From the IMG/VR virus record IMGVR_UViG_3300044823_000367, positions 1-38,915 of that record: a stretch of 38,915 nt of DNA, one strand, 5' to 3'. Each line of letters begins with the position of its first letter. Position 1 is the first letter of the stretch. This DNA comes from a virus. Of this stretch, positions 23,845-30,668 are shown one piece after another. Under the pieces are notes generated by a model. The model saw only the letters and a program-made list of their open reading frames with translations, searched no databases and was not told the origin of the DNA. The position numbers and the translations under genes are program-made.

Positions 23845-24294
23845 CTACGACGGCGATCCCTGGCCGTTTGCTACAGGTGTCGGTGCCGGCTCCGGTTCGG
23901 GCTCCGGTTCGGGCTCAGGCTCAGGTTCTTCCTCCTCTTCATCTTCCTCGGCGATCGAGATGAACTCGACGAAGGTGTCCTGGCTCATGGCCTCGTCGAA
24001 GAAGCGGATCACCCGCTCCGGGATGACCGTGCGCACGAACATCTTGCCGTCGCTCGAGTACACCTCGACCCCGCCGTCTTCGCGGTGGTACATCCGCACG
24101 ATCTTCGCCTCGCTCGCGAGCGGGTGAGGGTGGTTCAGGATCCACACCGTGGGTTCCTTGTCCCCGTCGGCGGCGGACAGCGAGTCGGTGATCAACCGGA
24201 CCAGCGCGGTCGCGTCGGGGCTCGGTTGCGTCAGCAGGCGCTCCACCGGGAGGATGGTCGGGGCGGCGTTGGCGGGTAGGTTGTTGGCAGGCAT
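23845..24294 (-). CDS. Acidic-tail protein of unknown function, 149 aa
   Basis: A folded core (about 12-105) has strand-helix character (TVWILNHPHPLASEAKIVRMYHREDGGVEVYSSDGKMFVRTVIPERVIRFF), followed by an extreme acidic tail with EEDEEEEE and a run of alternating Pro-Glu. The ATG at 24294 shares a base with the stop of the HNH gene (TGATG), so translation is coupled; the longer upstream frame lies over that gene and was rejected. It immediately precedes the scaffold-like gene, whose N-terminus is also acidic. No family recognised. Confidence 0.65.
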   Translation of the reverse strand: MPANNLPANAAPTILPVERLLTQPSPDATALVRLITDSLSAADGDKEPTVWILNHPHPLASEAKIVRMYHREDGGVEVYSSDGKMFVRTVIPERVIRFFDEAMSQDTFVEFISIAEEDEEEEEPEPEPEPEPEPEPAPTPVANGQGSPS

Positions 24295-24929
24295 CAGACA
24301 GTCTGGCTCCGTAAAAAATTTGTCTTTGCGAACTCGCCGAAATGGGCGATGGCTGCGGCGTCGTAGGCGGCTGCAGCTTCGTGTTCTGTTTCGTAGCAGC
24401 CGAGCTTGATTGATCTGTAGTTCACGTTGATCTCGGCCGACCAACGTCGGCGATCTTTGCGCCAGTGAACGCCCTTGTGTCTGGAAGTGTATGCGCCTCG
24501 CATCTTTCCGATGTTGGCGTGGTTGAGTGAGTTATCGGCCAACCGTAGGTTTTTCTCGCGGCAGTCCAGGCCGTTACCATTCTTGTGGTCGATGTGAATA
24601 TGACTAGGCACACCGAGTACAGCATGGTGCAGGGATATGGTTCCTCCGCGAGGGTTACCGCGCGCTGCGTGCATCCCGTCACGCCCAGACCGCGACCACA
24701 CGTGCGCGTTCAATTCGTCGAACCGATCAGCATCGACGAGCGCGAACCCGCGATTGAGCGCAATCCACCGAGCGCCGTCGACCGGCGGCGGTTCTGGCTC
24801 GGTCCTGCGCGCGCGCGCGATGTCGGACTTACCCTGGTACATGCAGGATCGGCTGCAGTAGTTGAATGCCCTCACCGAGCTAGGTCGGCGCGCGAACGGC
24901 CTGCCGCATTTATCGCACGTAAGGTTCAT
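24294..24929 (-). CDS. HNH homing endonuclease with AP2 domain, 211 aa
   Basis: Three parts are visible. A zinc-finger-like N-terminus has CDKCGRPF...YCSRSC. The HNH core follows (about 95-140), SLHHAVLG...HIDHKNGNGLDCREKNLRLADNSLNHAN, with the paired histidines and the NxLDxRxxNL element. An AP2 DNA-binding domain ends the protein (SRHKGVHWRKDRRRWSAEINVN...LGCYETEHEAAAAYDAAAIAHFGEFAKTNF). This is the standard layout of phage-borne free-standing homing endonucleases. The gene sits in-phase in the operon with four-base (ATGA) and one-base overlaps. A diverged paralogue lies at 29852-30448. Confidence 0.88.
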   Translation of the reverse strand: MNLTCDKCGRPFARRPSSVRAFNYCSRSCMYQGKSDIARARRTEPEPPPVDGARWIALNRGFALVDADRFDELNAHVWSRSGRDGMHAARGNPRGGTISLHHAVLGVPSHIHIDHKNGNGLDCREKNLRLADNSLNHANIGKMRGAYTSRHKGVHWRKDRRRWSAEINVNYRSIKLGCYETEHEAAAAYDAAAIAHFGEFAKTNFLRSQTV

Positions 24930-25612
24930 AGATCCTCGTCGAGCGGGGGCAGGAGTCCAGAATCCAAAAAGCTAAAGTAACTCCTACGTTTAGAGTCACC
25001 CCCCACGATTATATGGTCCAACAGGCCAATGCCGACCGTGTTGAACGCCTCCGCGAAGGCCTCCGTCGTCTCCTTGTCGGCATCGCTGGGCTCTGCCGGC
25101 ACTCCAGACGGATGCACGTGCGCGATGATCACGGCGTGCGCCCCGTCGATGAGCGCCGCCTGCAGTGTAGGGACCATGGGTGCCATGACCGCGGACGGCT
25201 CGCCGCGCCCGGTCTCCGCGATCGACTTCATGCGCAGGTGCAGGTCCAGGGTGATGATTCCAAAGATCTCGTTGACCTCGGCACCGAACGCCTCTTCGAT
25301 CAACTTGAACGCCTGCTCCGACGAGTCGAGCGGCCCGATCGAGTCGGCCAGCGCGTTGCACGCCGCGAATCGCTCCTGGTCCTTCTGCACGGTAAGGAAC
25401 GGGCGACATTTCGACCCGTGGCCGGCCCCGAGGACGATCGGATCCGCGCCAGCACCGGCGAGCGCGGCCTCGTGCGAGTCGTCGCGTACGCGACGACGTC
25501 GGCTGGACCTGGCCGTTCGTTCGGCGACGATCCGCGCCTGCGCCGGCGCGTGACATCCGCACCCGCGCAGGCGAGCGACGGCCGTCGGATCGTACGGGCT
25601 CCTGACGATCAT
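24926..25612 (-). CDS. RadC-like JAB/MPN domain protein, 228 aa
   Basis: The C-terminal half carries the RadC-type JAMM metal site: AHAVIIAHVHPSG followed by PSDADKETTEAF and GIGLLDHIIVGG, plus an upstream glutamate region (IFGIITLDLHLRMKSIAETG). The N-terminal 70 residues are basic with Cys-His clusters (RLRGCGCHAP) and do not match the usual UPF0758 N-terminus. RadC-like proteins are common on mobile elements; their biochemical role is still unsettled, though the fold is that of metal-dependent deubiquitinase-like proteins. It overlaps both neighbours by four bases (ATGA). I am sure of the domain, not of the activity. Confidence 0.84.
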   Translation of the reverse strand: MIVRSPYDPTAVARLRGCGCHAPAQARIVAERTARSSRRRRVRDDSHEAALAGAGADPIVLGAGHGSKCRPFLTVQKDQERFAACNALADSIGPLDSSEQAFKLIEEAFGAEVNEIFGIITLDLHLRMKSIAETGRGEPSAVMAPMVPTLQAALIDGAHAVIIAHVHPSGVPAEPSDADKETTEAFAEAFNTVGIGLLDHIIVGGDSKRRSYFSFLDSGLLPPLDEDL

Positions 25613-26004
25613 GCCGCTACCGACGCGCGCTGCGGTTCGCTGACGAACCCGAGCGACGGTGCTGCTCGCGGGTCGTCGAACGCGACGTACTCCGCGCCGC
25701 TCTCGGTCTGCACGCGGAACTCGCTCAGGCTGGACCAGTTTCGGACGACGAGGATGACGTCCGCCTCGTTGACGACCGGACGGAAAGAGGACCCTCCCTC
25801 CATCACGATGCTGCTGACCTTCGACGGCAGCACCACGTCCCCCACCTTCAGGCCCTTCTCCGCGAGGTCGGGACCGATCGCGTCGAGCAGGACGAGCTTC
25901 GTCGTCCCCTTCGTCTCGTCCGGACGTACGATGGACGAGGGTACGGACTTGATGACGACTCGGCCGACTGCCTGTCCGTGCCTGGGTTCGTAGGTCACGT
26001 TCAC
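25609..26004 (-). CDS. Possible GroES-like co-chaperonin, 131 aa
   Basis: The pattern resembles Cpn10: an N-terminal strand RVVIKSVPSS, a variable loop (RPDETKGTTK), LVLLDAIGPDLAEKGLKVGDVVLPSK (compare the usual GxG...xVGDxV), then VMEGGSSFRPVVNEADVILVVRNW. Phages such as T4 carry co-chaperonins (gp31) to fold their capsid protein, which would fit a capsid-coding element. The match is by pattern only: the mobile loop is short, and there are extra C-terminal residues (about 100-131). It overlaps both neighbours by four bases. An unrelated beta-barrel protein is the main alternative. Confidence 0.5.
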   Translation of the reverse strand: MNVTYEPRHGQAVGRVVIKSVPSSIVRPDETKGTTKLVLLDAIGPDLAEKGLKVGDVVLPSKVSSIVMEGGSSFRPVVNEADVILVVRNWSSLSEFRVQTESGAEYVAFDDPRAAPSLGFVSEPQRASVAA

Positions 26005-26465
26005 TTTGATTTCTCCTTGAGCTTCTTTGGTGACTGGGGCGGTTCGTTCTTCGAGGGCACCGTGACCACCGTGCCGCGCAGGGTCTCGAGTTCCGCCTGG
26101 CAGGACGCCAGTTCCGCGACGACAGCCGAGAAATACTCTCGGCTCGGCGCCGTGTACGGCTGCTGCGCGAGCCTGCTGACGGTCATCGGCTCGAACTGGC
26201 GAGCGGCGTTGAGGACGACGAGCGCGGACATCCGGATCTCACGGTCCGGACACTCCGCCAAGCACGGCTCCTGCTCGTTCTCCGCGCCCTCGCAGGCCTC
26301 CGCGTGCCGGCAGCGCGCGACGATCTCGGCCGCCTGCTTGGTGGCGATCTCCCAGCCGACCTTGCTGCGCCAGAGCGCGAGCTTGGCCCCGAACCAGATG
26401 CGGTTGTCGATCGCGGTGCGCGGCTCGGGTTCGAGCGCAGCCATGTGTCGTTGTGCTTGGTCCAT
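26001..26465 (-). CDS. Helical protein of unknown function, 154 aa
   Basis: A mostly helical protein with an early run of charged residues (LALWRSKVGWEIATKQAAEIVARC), a Cys-containing segment (CRHAEACEGAENEQEPCLAECPDREIR) that could bind a metal or form disulphides, a helix likely to form a coiled coil (YFSAVVAELASCQAELETLRG) and a Lys/Pro tail. It is the second gene of the leftward early-type operon, two bases after the RHH regulator, and overlaps the GroES-like gene by four bases. I do not recognise a family. Confidence 0.6.
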   Translation of the reverse strand: MDQAQRHMAALEPEPRTAIDNRIWFGAKLALWRSKVGWEIATKQAAEIVARCRHAEACEGAENEQEPCLAECPDREIRMSALVVLNAARQFEPMTVSRLAQQPYTAPSREYFSAVVAELASCQAELETLRGTVVTVPSKNEPPQSPKKLKEKSK

Positions 26466-26467
26466 CG

Positions 26468-26674
26468 TCAGGTCGTGACCCCGTCAGGTTCGCGGATCCG
26501 CAGGTAACCGTCGCTCGTCTGTCTGGACGCGGACTGCGCCGCCTGCATGAGTATCGAGCGCATCCACGCGCTCGGTCGGACCCCGCAGTGTTTGGCACGC
26601 TGGTTGATGAGTCGCAATTGCTCGGCGCTCATCTTGATGGATGTAACCGCCGGGTAAAGAGTGGCTCGCGGCAT
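26468..26674 (-). CDS. RHH-type regulator heading the operon, 68 aa
   Basis: The sequence VTSIKMSAEQLRLINQRAKHCGVRPSAWMRSILMQAAQSA fits a ribbon-helix-helix DNA-binding fold: a strand with SIKMS, then helix-turn-helix with the second helix at SAWMRSILMQAA. Proteins of this class repress their own operons. Its start codon (CAT on the plus strand, 26672-26674) lies inside the left half of operator site 2, so binding there would block its own expression. It is the first gene of the leftward block that runs to 19526. It could be the regulator that recognises all three shared operators; this is inference. Confidence 0.68.
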   Translation of the reverse strand: MPRATLYPAVTSIKMSAEQLRLINQRAKHCGVRPSAWMRSILMQAAQSASRQTSDGYLRIREPDGVTT

Positions 26675-26709
26675 ACTCGGGGCCTACTCCGGGGATACTG
26701 CGGTATTAC
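26669..26709. promoter_or_regulatory. Shared operator, site 2 (wide spacing)
   Basis: CGGCATACTC (26669-26678) and GTATTAC (26703-26709) are identical to the flanks of site 1 at 19341-19370, but the gap is 24 bases rather than 13, that is one helical turn (11 bp) longer. The insert contains further ACTC/ATAC half-sites. It sits between the leftward RHH gene, whose start codon it covers, and the rightward HTH gene at 26804, so it can control both. Confidence 0.58.
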
Positions 26710-26803
26710 GAGTTGCCCGGTCAACCGACCGATCACCGTCCCGTAGCGATTCTTTGCATGGTGTAGACATCGCGATTGCATCATGGAAACATGACTCCAG
26801 AAC

Positions 26804-27010
26804 ATGCCCCTCATTCCCACCGCGACCCTCCGCCGACTCTCCGCAGCGCACGAAGTCGACCCTCGATCGATTCTCCGCGAGCTGCGCGAACCAGGGAGCG
26901 TTCGGGGGATGGCCGGTGAGCGGGCGAGGCGCGCACTGAGCGCCTACCAGGCCAGGACGGCACCGGCGACGGCATCTACGACTACCAAGGGTGCGGGCGC
27001 CGGTCCGTAA
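26804..27010 (+). CDS. Small HTH DNA-binding protein, 68 aa
   Basis: TLRRLSAAHEVDPRSILRELREPGSVRGMAGERARRALSAY has the pattern of a helix-turn-helix with a recognition helix (VDPRSILREL) followed by a RGxxGERARRAL element, as found in small phage or plasmid regulators of the LacI/excisionase-like kind. The C-terminus (about 48-68) is a disordered Ala/Thr/Gly tail. It is transcribed divergently from the RHH gene across operator site 2, which suggests a two-regulator switch. No ribosome site is obvious before the ATG. Confidence 0.58.
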   Translation: MPLIPTATLRRLSAAHEVDPRSILRELREPGSVRGMAGERARRALSAYQARTAPATASTTTKGAGAGP

Positions 27011-27024
27011 CGACACGTGGTACG

Positions 27025-27684
27025 GTGGATCGCGTGCAAGACTACGCCGTCCACCGCAACGGCCGATCGGTTGCCGGATTCGGGCTCGGTGCGCCGTCCG
27101 ACGTCGAGGCGGCGCTGCACTCGATCCGGGTGCGACTGGACAGGCCGCCCTGGGGTCGGGGCGTCGGCATCACGACCGTGACCGACAGCTCGGGCGCGAC
27201 GCGCTACGCGATCCTCATCCAGGTGCAGCGCCCCGAGTATGTCCCGGTGGCCAGGCTGATCGTGGGTGACCAGGTCAATACGGTACCCGTCCTCTATGAG
27301 GCGGTCGGCGACTTCCGACTGCAGGGCGACCTCGGTCTGGGCGCGCACTGGTCGCCGAGTTGGGTGGACCGACAGACGAAGCTCGCCGCGATGGACCGGC
27401 TCGTCGCGACTGGGCGAGGGGAGGAGCTCGTCGAAGGTGGCGGTTGCACCGAGGCGGGCGGTGGGATCGTGCCGACGCAGCGAACCGCGCGCGAGATGGC
27501 GGCGCTCCTGCGGGGGCAGGCCGGACTAGGCGCGGAAGCTCCGAAAGAGCAGGGGGAGCCGAAGGGCCCAGCGCGCCACTCGCCGTGGAAGGAAGCCGTC
27601 GTTATGAGCGTCGCTGGTGCGGTGACCGGCTGGGTGCTCGACGAAATCTGGCGGGCGATCAAGAAGCGGAAGGGGGGGCGATGA
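27025..27684 (+). CDS. Tagged single-pass membrane protein, 219 aa
   Basis: The clearest example of the shared tag is at residues 8-25 (HRNGRSVAGFGLGAPSDV). A beta-rich middle (about 30-125) follows, with ITTVTDSSGATRYAILIQVQRPEYVPVARLIVGDQV. The C-terminus has an amphipathic or membrane segment (SPWKEAVVMSVAGAVTGWVLDEIW, about 183-206) and a very basic end (KKRKGGR). It starts the rightward tagged-membrane trio with the genes at 27681 and 28433 and overlaps the next gene by four bases. Same architecture as the leftward tagged proteins, so presumably the same compartment. Confidence 0.74.
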   Translation: MDRVQDYAVHRNGRSVAGFGLGAPSDVEAALHSIRVRLDRPPWGRGVGITTVTDSSGATRYAILIQVQRPEYVPVARLIVGDQVNTVPVLYEAVGDFRLQGDLGLGAHWSPSWVDRQTKLAAMDRLVATGRGEELVEGGGCTEAGGGIVPTQRTAREMAALLRGQAGLGAEAPKEQGEPKGPARHSPWKEAVVMSVAGAVTGWVLDEIWRAIKKRKGGR

Positions 27685-28412
27685 TGGAGAAGGAGACGAT
27701 CTGCAGGGGCGGTCGACCAGTTCAGGGATTCGCACTTGGTAGGGGCGGCCGCGCCGTAGGCTTCCTCGGGGCCGACGTCCCGCCGCAGTCCAAGATCGTC
27801 GCCGCGGTCCTCGCGTACCGTGCGGCGTGGAACCCGTACGTCCTCGCCGTTCTCCGGAACATGGCGACCGTGGCCGACTCGTTCGACGCGGTGGCCGCGC
27901 AGCCTCCTACCGGGTTCACTTCCGACGAGCTGAAGAAGCTAGGGGCCGCGTACAGGGCCCAAGCTCAAGCCATGCTCGCCGCGTGGAACCAGTTCGCGGG
28001 ACTCACGCCCAGCCAGATCGAGGAGCAGTCCGGCGTCATCCTCAGCGGCTGGCAGGACACGATCCAGAAGGTATCCAAGCTCTCCGCCGACGAGAAGATC
28101 GACCAGTTCGCGGGCGGCGTGAAGTGGCCGGACCCGCCGTCTCAGGACGTACAGGACAAGGTGCTCGCCGACCTGAAGGCCGTCGCCATCGACCCGAGCT
28201 TCCTCGGGATCCTGGGGCTCACGGGATCGCGCGCCCTCGAGCGGGTCGACGGCGGCCTATCCAGCCTCGCCGCGATTCCGGCGTGGATCGCGGCGCACAA
28301 GACGGCGCTCATCGTTAGTGGCGTCGCCGTCGGCGGCGTCGTCGTGCTCGGGGTACTCTCGCCGTACGTCAAGCTGCTCACGGCGGTGGTGCCTCATAGA
28401 CGGCCAGCCTGA
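27681..28412 (+). CDS. Tagged membrane protein with doubled tag, 243 aa
   Basis: Two tag-like copies stand in tandem at the N-terminus: CRGGRPVQGFALGRGGRAVGFLGADVP (about 8-34). A helical body (about 35-200) follows with AVLAYRAAWNPYVLAVLRNMATVADSF and ELKKLGAAYRAQAQAMLAAWNQF, then a C-terminal membrane segment HKTALIVSGVAVGGVVVLGVLSPYV (about 208-232). The start may be ATG at 27681 or 27684; a run of Gs just upstream is the ribosome site and the gene overlaps the previous stop. No enzyme motif. A virion membrane protein is the likely role. Confidence 0.74.
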   Translation: MMEKETICRGGRPVQGFALGRGGRAVGFLGADVPPQSKIVAAVLAYRAAWNPYVLAVLRNMATVADSFDAVAAQPPTGFTSDELKKLGAAYRAQAQAMLAAWNQFAGLTPSQIEEQSGVILSGWQDTIQKVSKLSADEKIDQFAGGVKWPDPPSQDVQDKVLADLKAVAIDPSFLGILGLTGSRALERVDGGLSSLAAIPAWIAAHKTALIVSGVAVGGVVVLGVLSPYVKLLTAVVPHRRPA

Positions 28413-28432
28413 AGCGTCGTACGCTGACCGGC

Positions 28433-28729
28433 ATGGAACACCTCCGATTGGGTGGCCGACCGACCGTGGGGTTCGGCGTCGGCGTTGCGCCTCCGAGTAC
28501 CTTCGTCAAGCCGGCCATGAGTGAGAGCATTCTGTCCAGGCCGTCCGGCAAGGTGGGAGCGTTCCTCGGCGGCGCGGCCATGAGCGCGGTCGCCGCGGTC
28601 GCCGCGACGGCCCTCTTCGGGGAGGGCTCCGGAGCGATGGTGGGTGCTGGTCAGCGGCTGCGTCGCAACTGGCGCTCGCTCGCCGCCACCGCAGTCGTGG
28701 GCGGCATCGTCGGCGCAGTCGCCTCGTAA
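28433..28729 (+). CDS. Tagged small double-spanning membrane protein, 98 aa
   Basis: The tag is at residues 4-21 (LRLGGRPTVGFGVGVAPP). Two hydrophobic segments follow: VGAFLGGAAMSAVAAVAATALF (about 41-62) and SLAATAVVGGIVGAVAS at the C-terminus, with a positively charged hinge (RLRRNWR) between them. Size and layout match the tagged 102-residue protein at 8803-9111 on the other arm. It is followed by a strong terminator. The function is unknown; small membrane proteins of tailless phages are a reasonable comparison. Confidence 0.72.
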   Translation: MEHLRLGGRPTVGFGVGVAPPSTFVKPAMSESILSRPSGKVGAFLGGAAMSAVAAVAATALFGEGSGAMVGAGQRLRRNWRSLAATAVVGGIVGAVAS

Positions 28730-28853
28730 TAAGGCGAAATCACCTACCGACCCGATCGCGCCGAGTTCTTGCGGAGGGAGCGAGTCGGCGGCGGCAGCCT
28801 ACCCACGACCCACGGCAGCACCAGGACGTTCATCGGAACTCCGGGGCGGAAAC

Positions 28854-28881
28854 CCCCGTCCTTTTAGGACGGGGCCTTTTT
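28854..28881 (+). terminator. Rho-independent terminator
   Basis: CCCCGTCCT-TTT-AGGACGGGG forms a 9-bp stem (28854-28874), followed by CCTTTTTA. It closes the rightward tagged-protein operon. It lies about 125 bases after the stop at 28729; the stretch between shows no coding character. Confidence 0.85.
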
Positions 28882-28898
28882 AGGGTGGGGTTGATTAC
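28878..28898. repeat. Internal partial copy of the terminal repeat
   Basis: TTTTAGGGTGGGGTTGATTAC (28878-28898) matches the inner edge of the left terminal repeat (107-127) in all but the first base and one internal C/T. A hairpin precedes the match in both places. Outside this stretch the similarity to the terminal repeat is limited to the hairpin. Confidence 0.6.
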
Positions 28899-28978
28899 AC
28901 GACGCGACGAATTGGTCGCATGGCGTTTCGAAGAGCGAGCATGGTGATTTTTCCTCAGTGATAGTCGACCAGCGCCCA

Positions 28979-29398
28979 TCAGCTCAGGATCGTCGGCTCG
29001 TGCGCGTCGTCGCCCGCCGCGTACGGCGCGGAGAAGAGGACGACCATGATCGGCAGCGCGTCCTTCCTGTTGACGATGAGCCAGAAGGCGTCCGACTCGC
29101 GCGGCAGGCTCGCTACCTGGTGGCCCGACTTGTGTGCGACCCCGAGGGCTGCGAGGAGCTTCGCACCGTTGCGACCGAGCCCGCGCTTGATGGCGGCGAC
29201 GTAGTCCGCGCGCGGCATCGCCTTGAACCCGGACGGATCGTGCTCCGCGGTCTCGAGGACGATGTCGCCTGTCCGGAAACGCTCGCGCGCCGCGCGGTAC
29301 GCGACAAGCACCACTGCTGGCTGCTGAAAGAGCCGCACGACGAGGCGCTGGCAGTCTTCGGTCGTCCCTGGTGCGAACTCCAAACCGGTACCGAGCAT
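28979..29398 (-). CDS. Protein of unknown function under operator site 3, 139 aa
   Basis: An alpha/beta-looking protein with no recognised motif (LVVRLFQQPAVVLVAYRAARERF, DYVAAIKRGLGRNGAKLLAALGVAHKSGH, DAFWLIVNRKDALPIMVVLFSAPYAAGDD). I choose the ATG at 29398 rather than a TTG at 29434: a promoter (TTGGGT, 17 bases, TACCGT) ends exactly 7 bases before this ATG and would give a leaderless message, while the longer version would run through the operator. It is a lone leftward gene between two rightward blocks, a common position for a lysogeny or immunity gene, but nothing in the sequence proves that. Confidence 0.62.
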   Translation of the reverse strand: MLGTGLEFAPGTTEDCQRLVVRLFQQPAVVLVAYRAARERFRTGDIVLETAEHDPSGFKAMPRADYVAAIKRGLGRNGAKLLAALGVAHKSGHQVASLPRESDAFWLIVNRKDALPIMVVLFSAPYAAGDDAHEPTILS

Positions 29399-29404
29399 GG
29401 TGAA

Positions 29405-29452
29405 GACGGTACCACGATCAACCGGAATACCCAAGTATGTCTCGGGTACTAC
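29405..29452 (-). promoter_or_regulatory. Leaderless promoter with shared operator, site 3
   Basis: The operator is CCGGAATACCC, 13 bases, GTACTAC (29422-29452), with inverted repeat TACCC-N11-GGGTA (29428-29432 and 29444-29448). Compared with site 1, both arms changed together (ACTC/GAGT to ACCC/GGGT), so symmetry is kept. On the minus strand, TTGGGT, N17, TACCGT, N7, ATG (29398) makes a good promoter, and the operator covers its -35. A bound protein would block transcription. Confidence 0.6.
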
Positions 29453-29581
29453 CTAAAGTACGTCGATTGCTGCGCGCCTGAGTCGCGTGATAGTCTCAAC
29501 TTACTTCAAAAGGTGTGCCACGCGATCTTGCGCCTGCGCTGAAGTGCGCCGCCGATCCGCAAAGGAAAGAGGTTAGGTCCG

Positions 29582-29833
29582 ATGTCTCACATCATCAGCC
29601 GTGGCCGGTACGCGCGAGAGACGTACCCGAAGCCACCGACCCTCCCCGCGGTGACCCCCGCGCAGTTCGCCCTGCTTACTGCGATCCTGGACAACAACGT
29701 GCAGCACGTAGGTCCGTACAGTTCTGCGGCTGGCGTGAGCACCCCCGGCACGACAGTCTGGCTCGACTCGCCGCTCTACACGCTCGTAGATAGTCCCACA
29801 CCGATCGGCAAAAACGCGATCGTCGGGGCGTAG
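29582..29833 (+). CDS. Small ARETYP-tagged structural protein, 83 aa
   Basis: The N-terminus MSHIISRGRYARETYPKPP resembles that of the 417-residue spike at 30714 (MGYLIGRNRTARETYPVSP), so both probably attach to the same partner. The rest is short: a helix (AQFALLTAILDNN) and a Gly/Ser/Thr-rich end. It has a good AGGAAAGAGG ribosome site. It may be a free-standing short form or a truncated paralogue of the spike. No enzymatic motif is visible. Confidence 0.64.
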   Translation: MSHIISRGRYARETYPKPPTLPAVTPAQFALLTAILDNNVQHVGPYSSAAGVSTPGTTVWLDSPLYTLVDSPTPIGKNAIVGA

Positions 29834-29851
29834 CGAGAGATGGCCGTGGAG

Positions 29852-30448
29852 TCAGTCGCGCAGAGCGGATCTTTCACCTTCCCTAGGGAAGTTGACGCGA
29901 GAAAATGTGCCATGCAGACGACGCGCGGCGTCGTCGTAGGCGCGCGCAGCTCCCTCCTCGGTTTCGAACCGTCCGAGGTGGACGGTCTTATAATCGTCGC
30001 GGATCGAGGCTCGCCAGTGCGATCGGCTCCACGACACACCCTTGAACCGAGACGATCCTGTCTGACTTGGTGCGTTCATCATATTTTGGGCGTGGGTCGC
30101 CTCGCGGAGGTTCTCTCTGCGGTTGTCCAGACCGTCACCATTGCGGTGATCGACTTCTTCACCTGGCTCATTCAGCAAATAGCGGTGAAGAAGGATCGGC
30201 GATTTTTTTCCGCTCATCAACCGCTCGGCGAGCGAGCGCCCGCGCGAAGCGTACTTCAGGCCGCGCGTCTCGAAGATGAACCGTACACCTGGTTCGGGTG
30301 GCGGTGGTGTCGCGATGCGCGGCGAGTGCCTACGTCTTCCGCGGAAGCTGGCTGCACAACTCTTGTCGCAGAATTGCCGCGGACCTCGAGTGCCGGGCGC
30401 CTTCCCGTTCAGGGACACCCCGCACTGGAGACAGTGATACGGTCCCAC
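29852..30448 (-). CDS. HNH homing endonuclease with AP2 domain, 198 aa
   Basis: Second homing endonuclease, paralogous to 24294-24929. It has an N-terminal Cys pair region (CLQCGVSLNGK...FCDKSCAASF), an HNH core (LLHRYLLN...EVDHRNGDGLDNRRENLREATHAQNMMNA) and a C-terminal AP2 domain (SRFKGVSWSRSHWRASIRDDYKTVHLGRFETEEGAARAYDDAARRLHG). Start is GTG at 30448. Unlike the first copy it is inserted antisense between two rightward genes, as expected of an independent invader. Its cleavage site is probably in the flanking intergenic DNA of an element that lacks it. Confidence 0.87.
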   Translation of the reverse strand: MGPYHCLQCGVSLNGKAPGTRGPRQFCDKSCAASFRGRRRHSPRIATPPPPEPGVRFIFETRGLKYASRGRSLAERLMSGKKSPILLHRYLLNEPGEEVDHRNGDGLDNRRENLREATHAQNMMNAPSQTGSSRFKGVSWSRSHWRASIRDDYKTVHLGRFETEEGAARAYDDAARRLHGTFSRVNFPREGERSALRD

Positions 30449-30470
30449 TGTCTAGCGACTGGAGGCTACC

Positions 30471-30668
30471 ATGCAACCGCGTGAAGTTCACCGCGAGATA
30501 CTCATGTGTTCGTACCGAAAGTGTTGTCCGACCGTTCGCATCTTCGAAGACGGCTCCGTCGAGCTGACCGACAACGATCCTGAAGCAGGATCGGTCGGCA
30601 CCATCAAGATGCGCCCCGAAGTCGCCGCGCGCTTCGCGGCCCTGCACGCCGAGCACACGAAGAAGTAA
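30471..30668 (+). CDS. Small Cys-containing protein, 65 aa
   Basis: MQPREVHREILMCSYRKCCPTVRIFEDGSVELTDNDPEAGSVGTIKMRPEVAARFAAL: a cluster CSYRKCC near the N-terminus, then an acidic beta-hairpin-like stretch (TVRIFEDGSVELTDND) and a helix. A GGAGG ribosome site precedes the ATG. It lies between the antisense homing endonuclease and the spike gene, on the spike strand. Small phage proteins of this shape are common but I do not recognise it. Confidence 0.6.
   Translation: MQPREVHREILMCSYRKCCPTVRIFEDGSVELTDNDPEAGSVGTIKMRPEVAARFAALHAEHTKK

Noticed and set aside
28730-28853. A possible gene between the last tagged protein and the terminator
   Set aside because: Frames are short, without ribosome sites or recognisable sequence; I see only untranslated trailer DNA.
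28838-28898. A full IS200/IS605 insertion
   Set aside because: Only the end-like hairpin is seen; there is no transposase or TnpB gene anywhere in the window.
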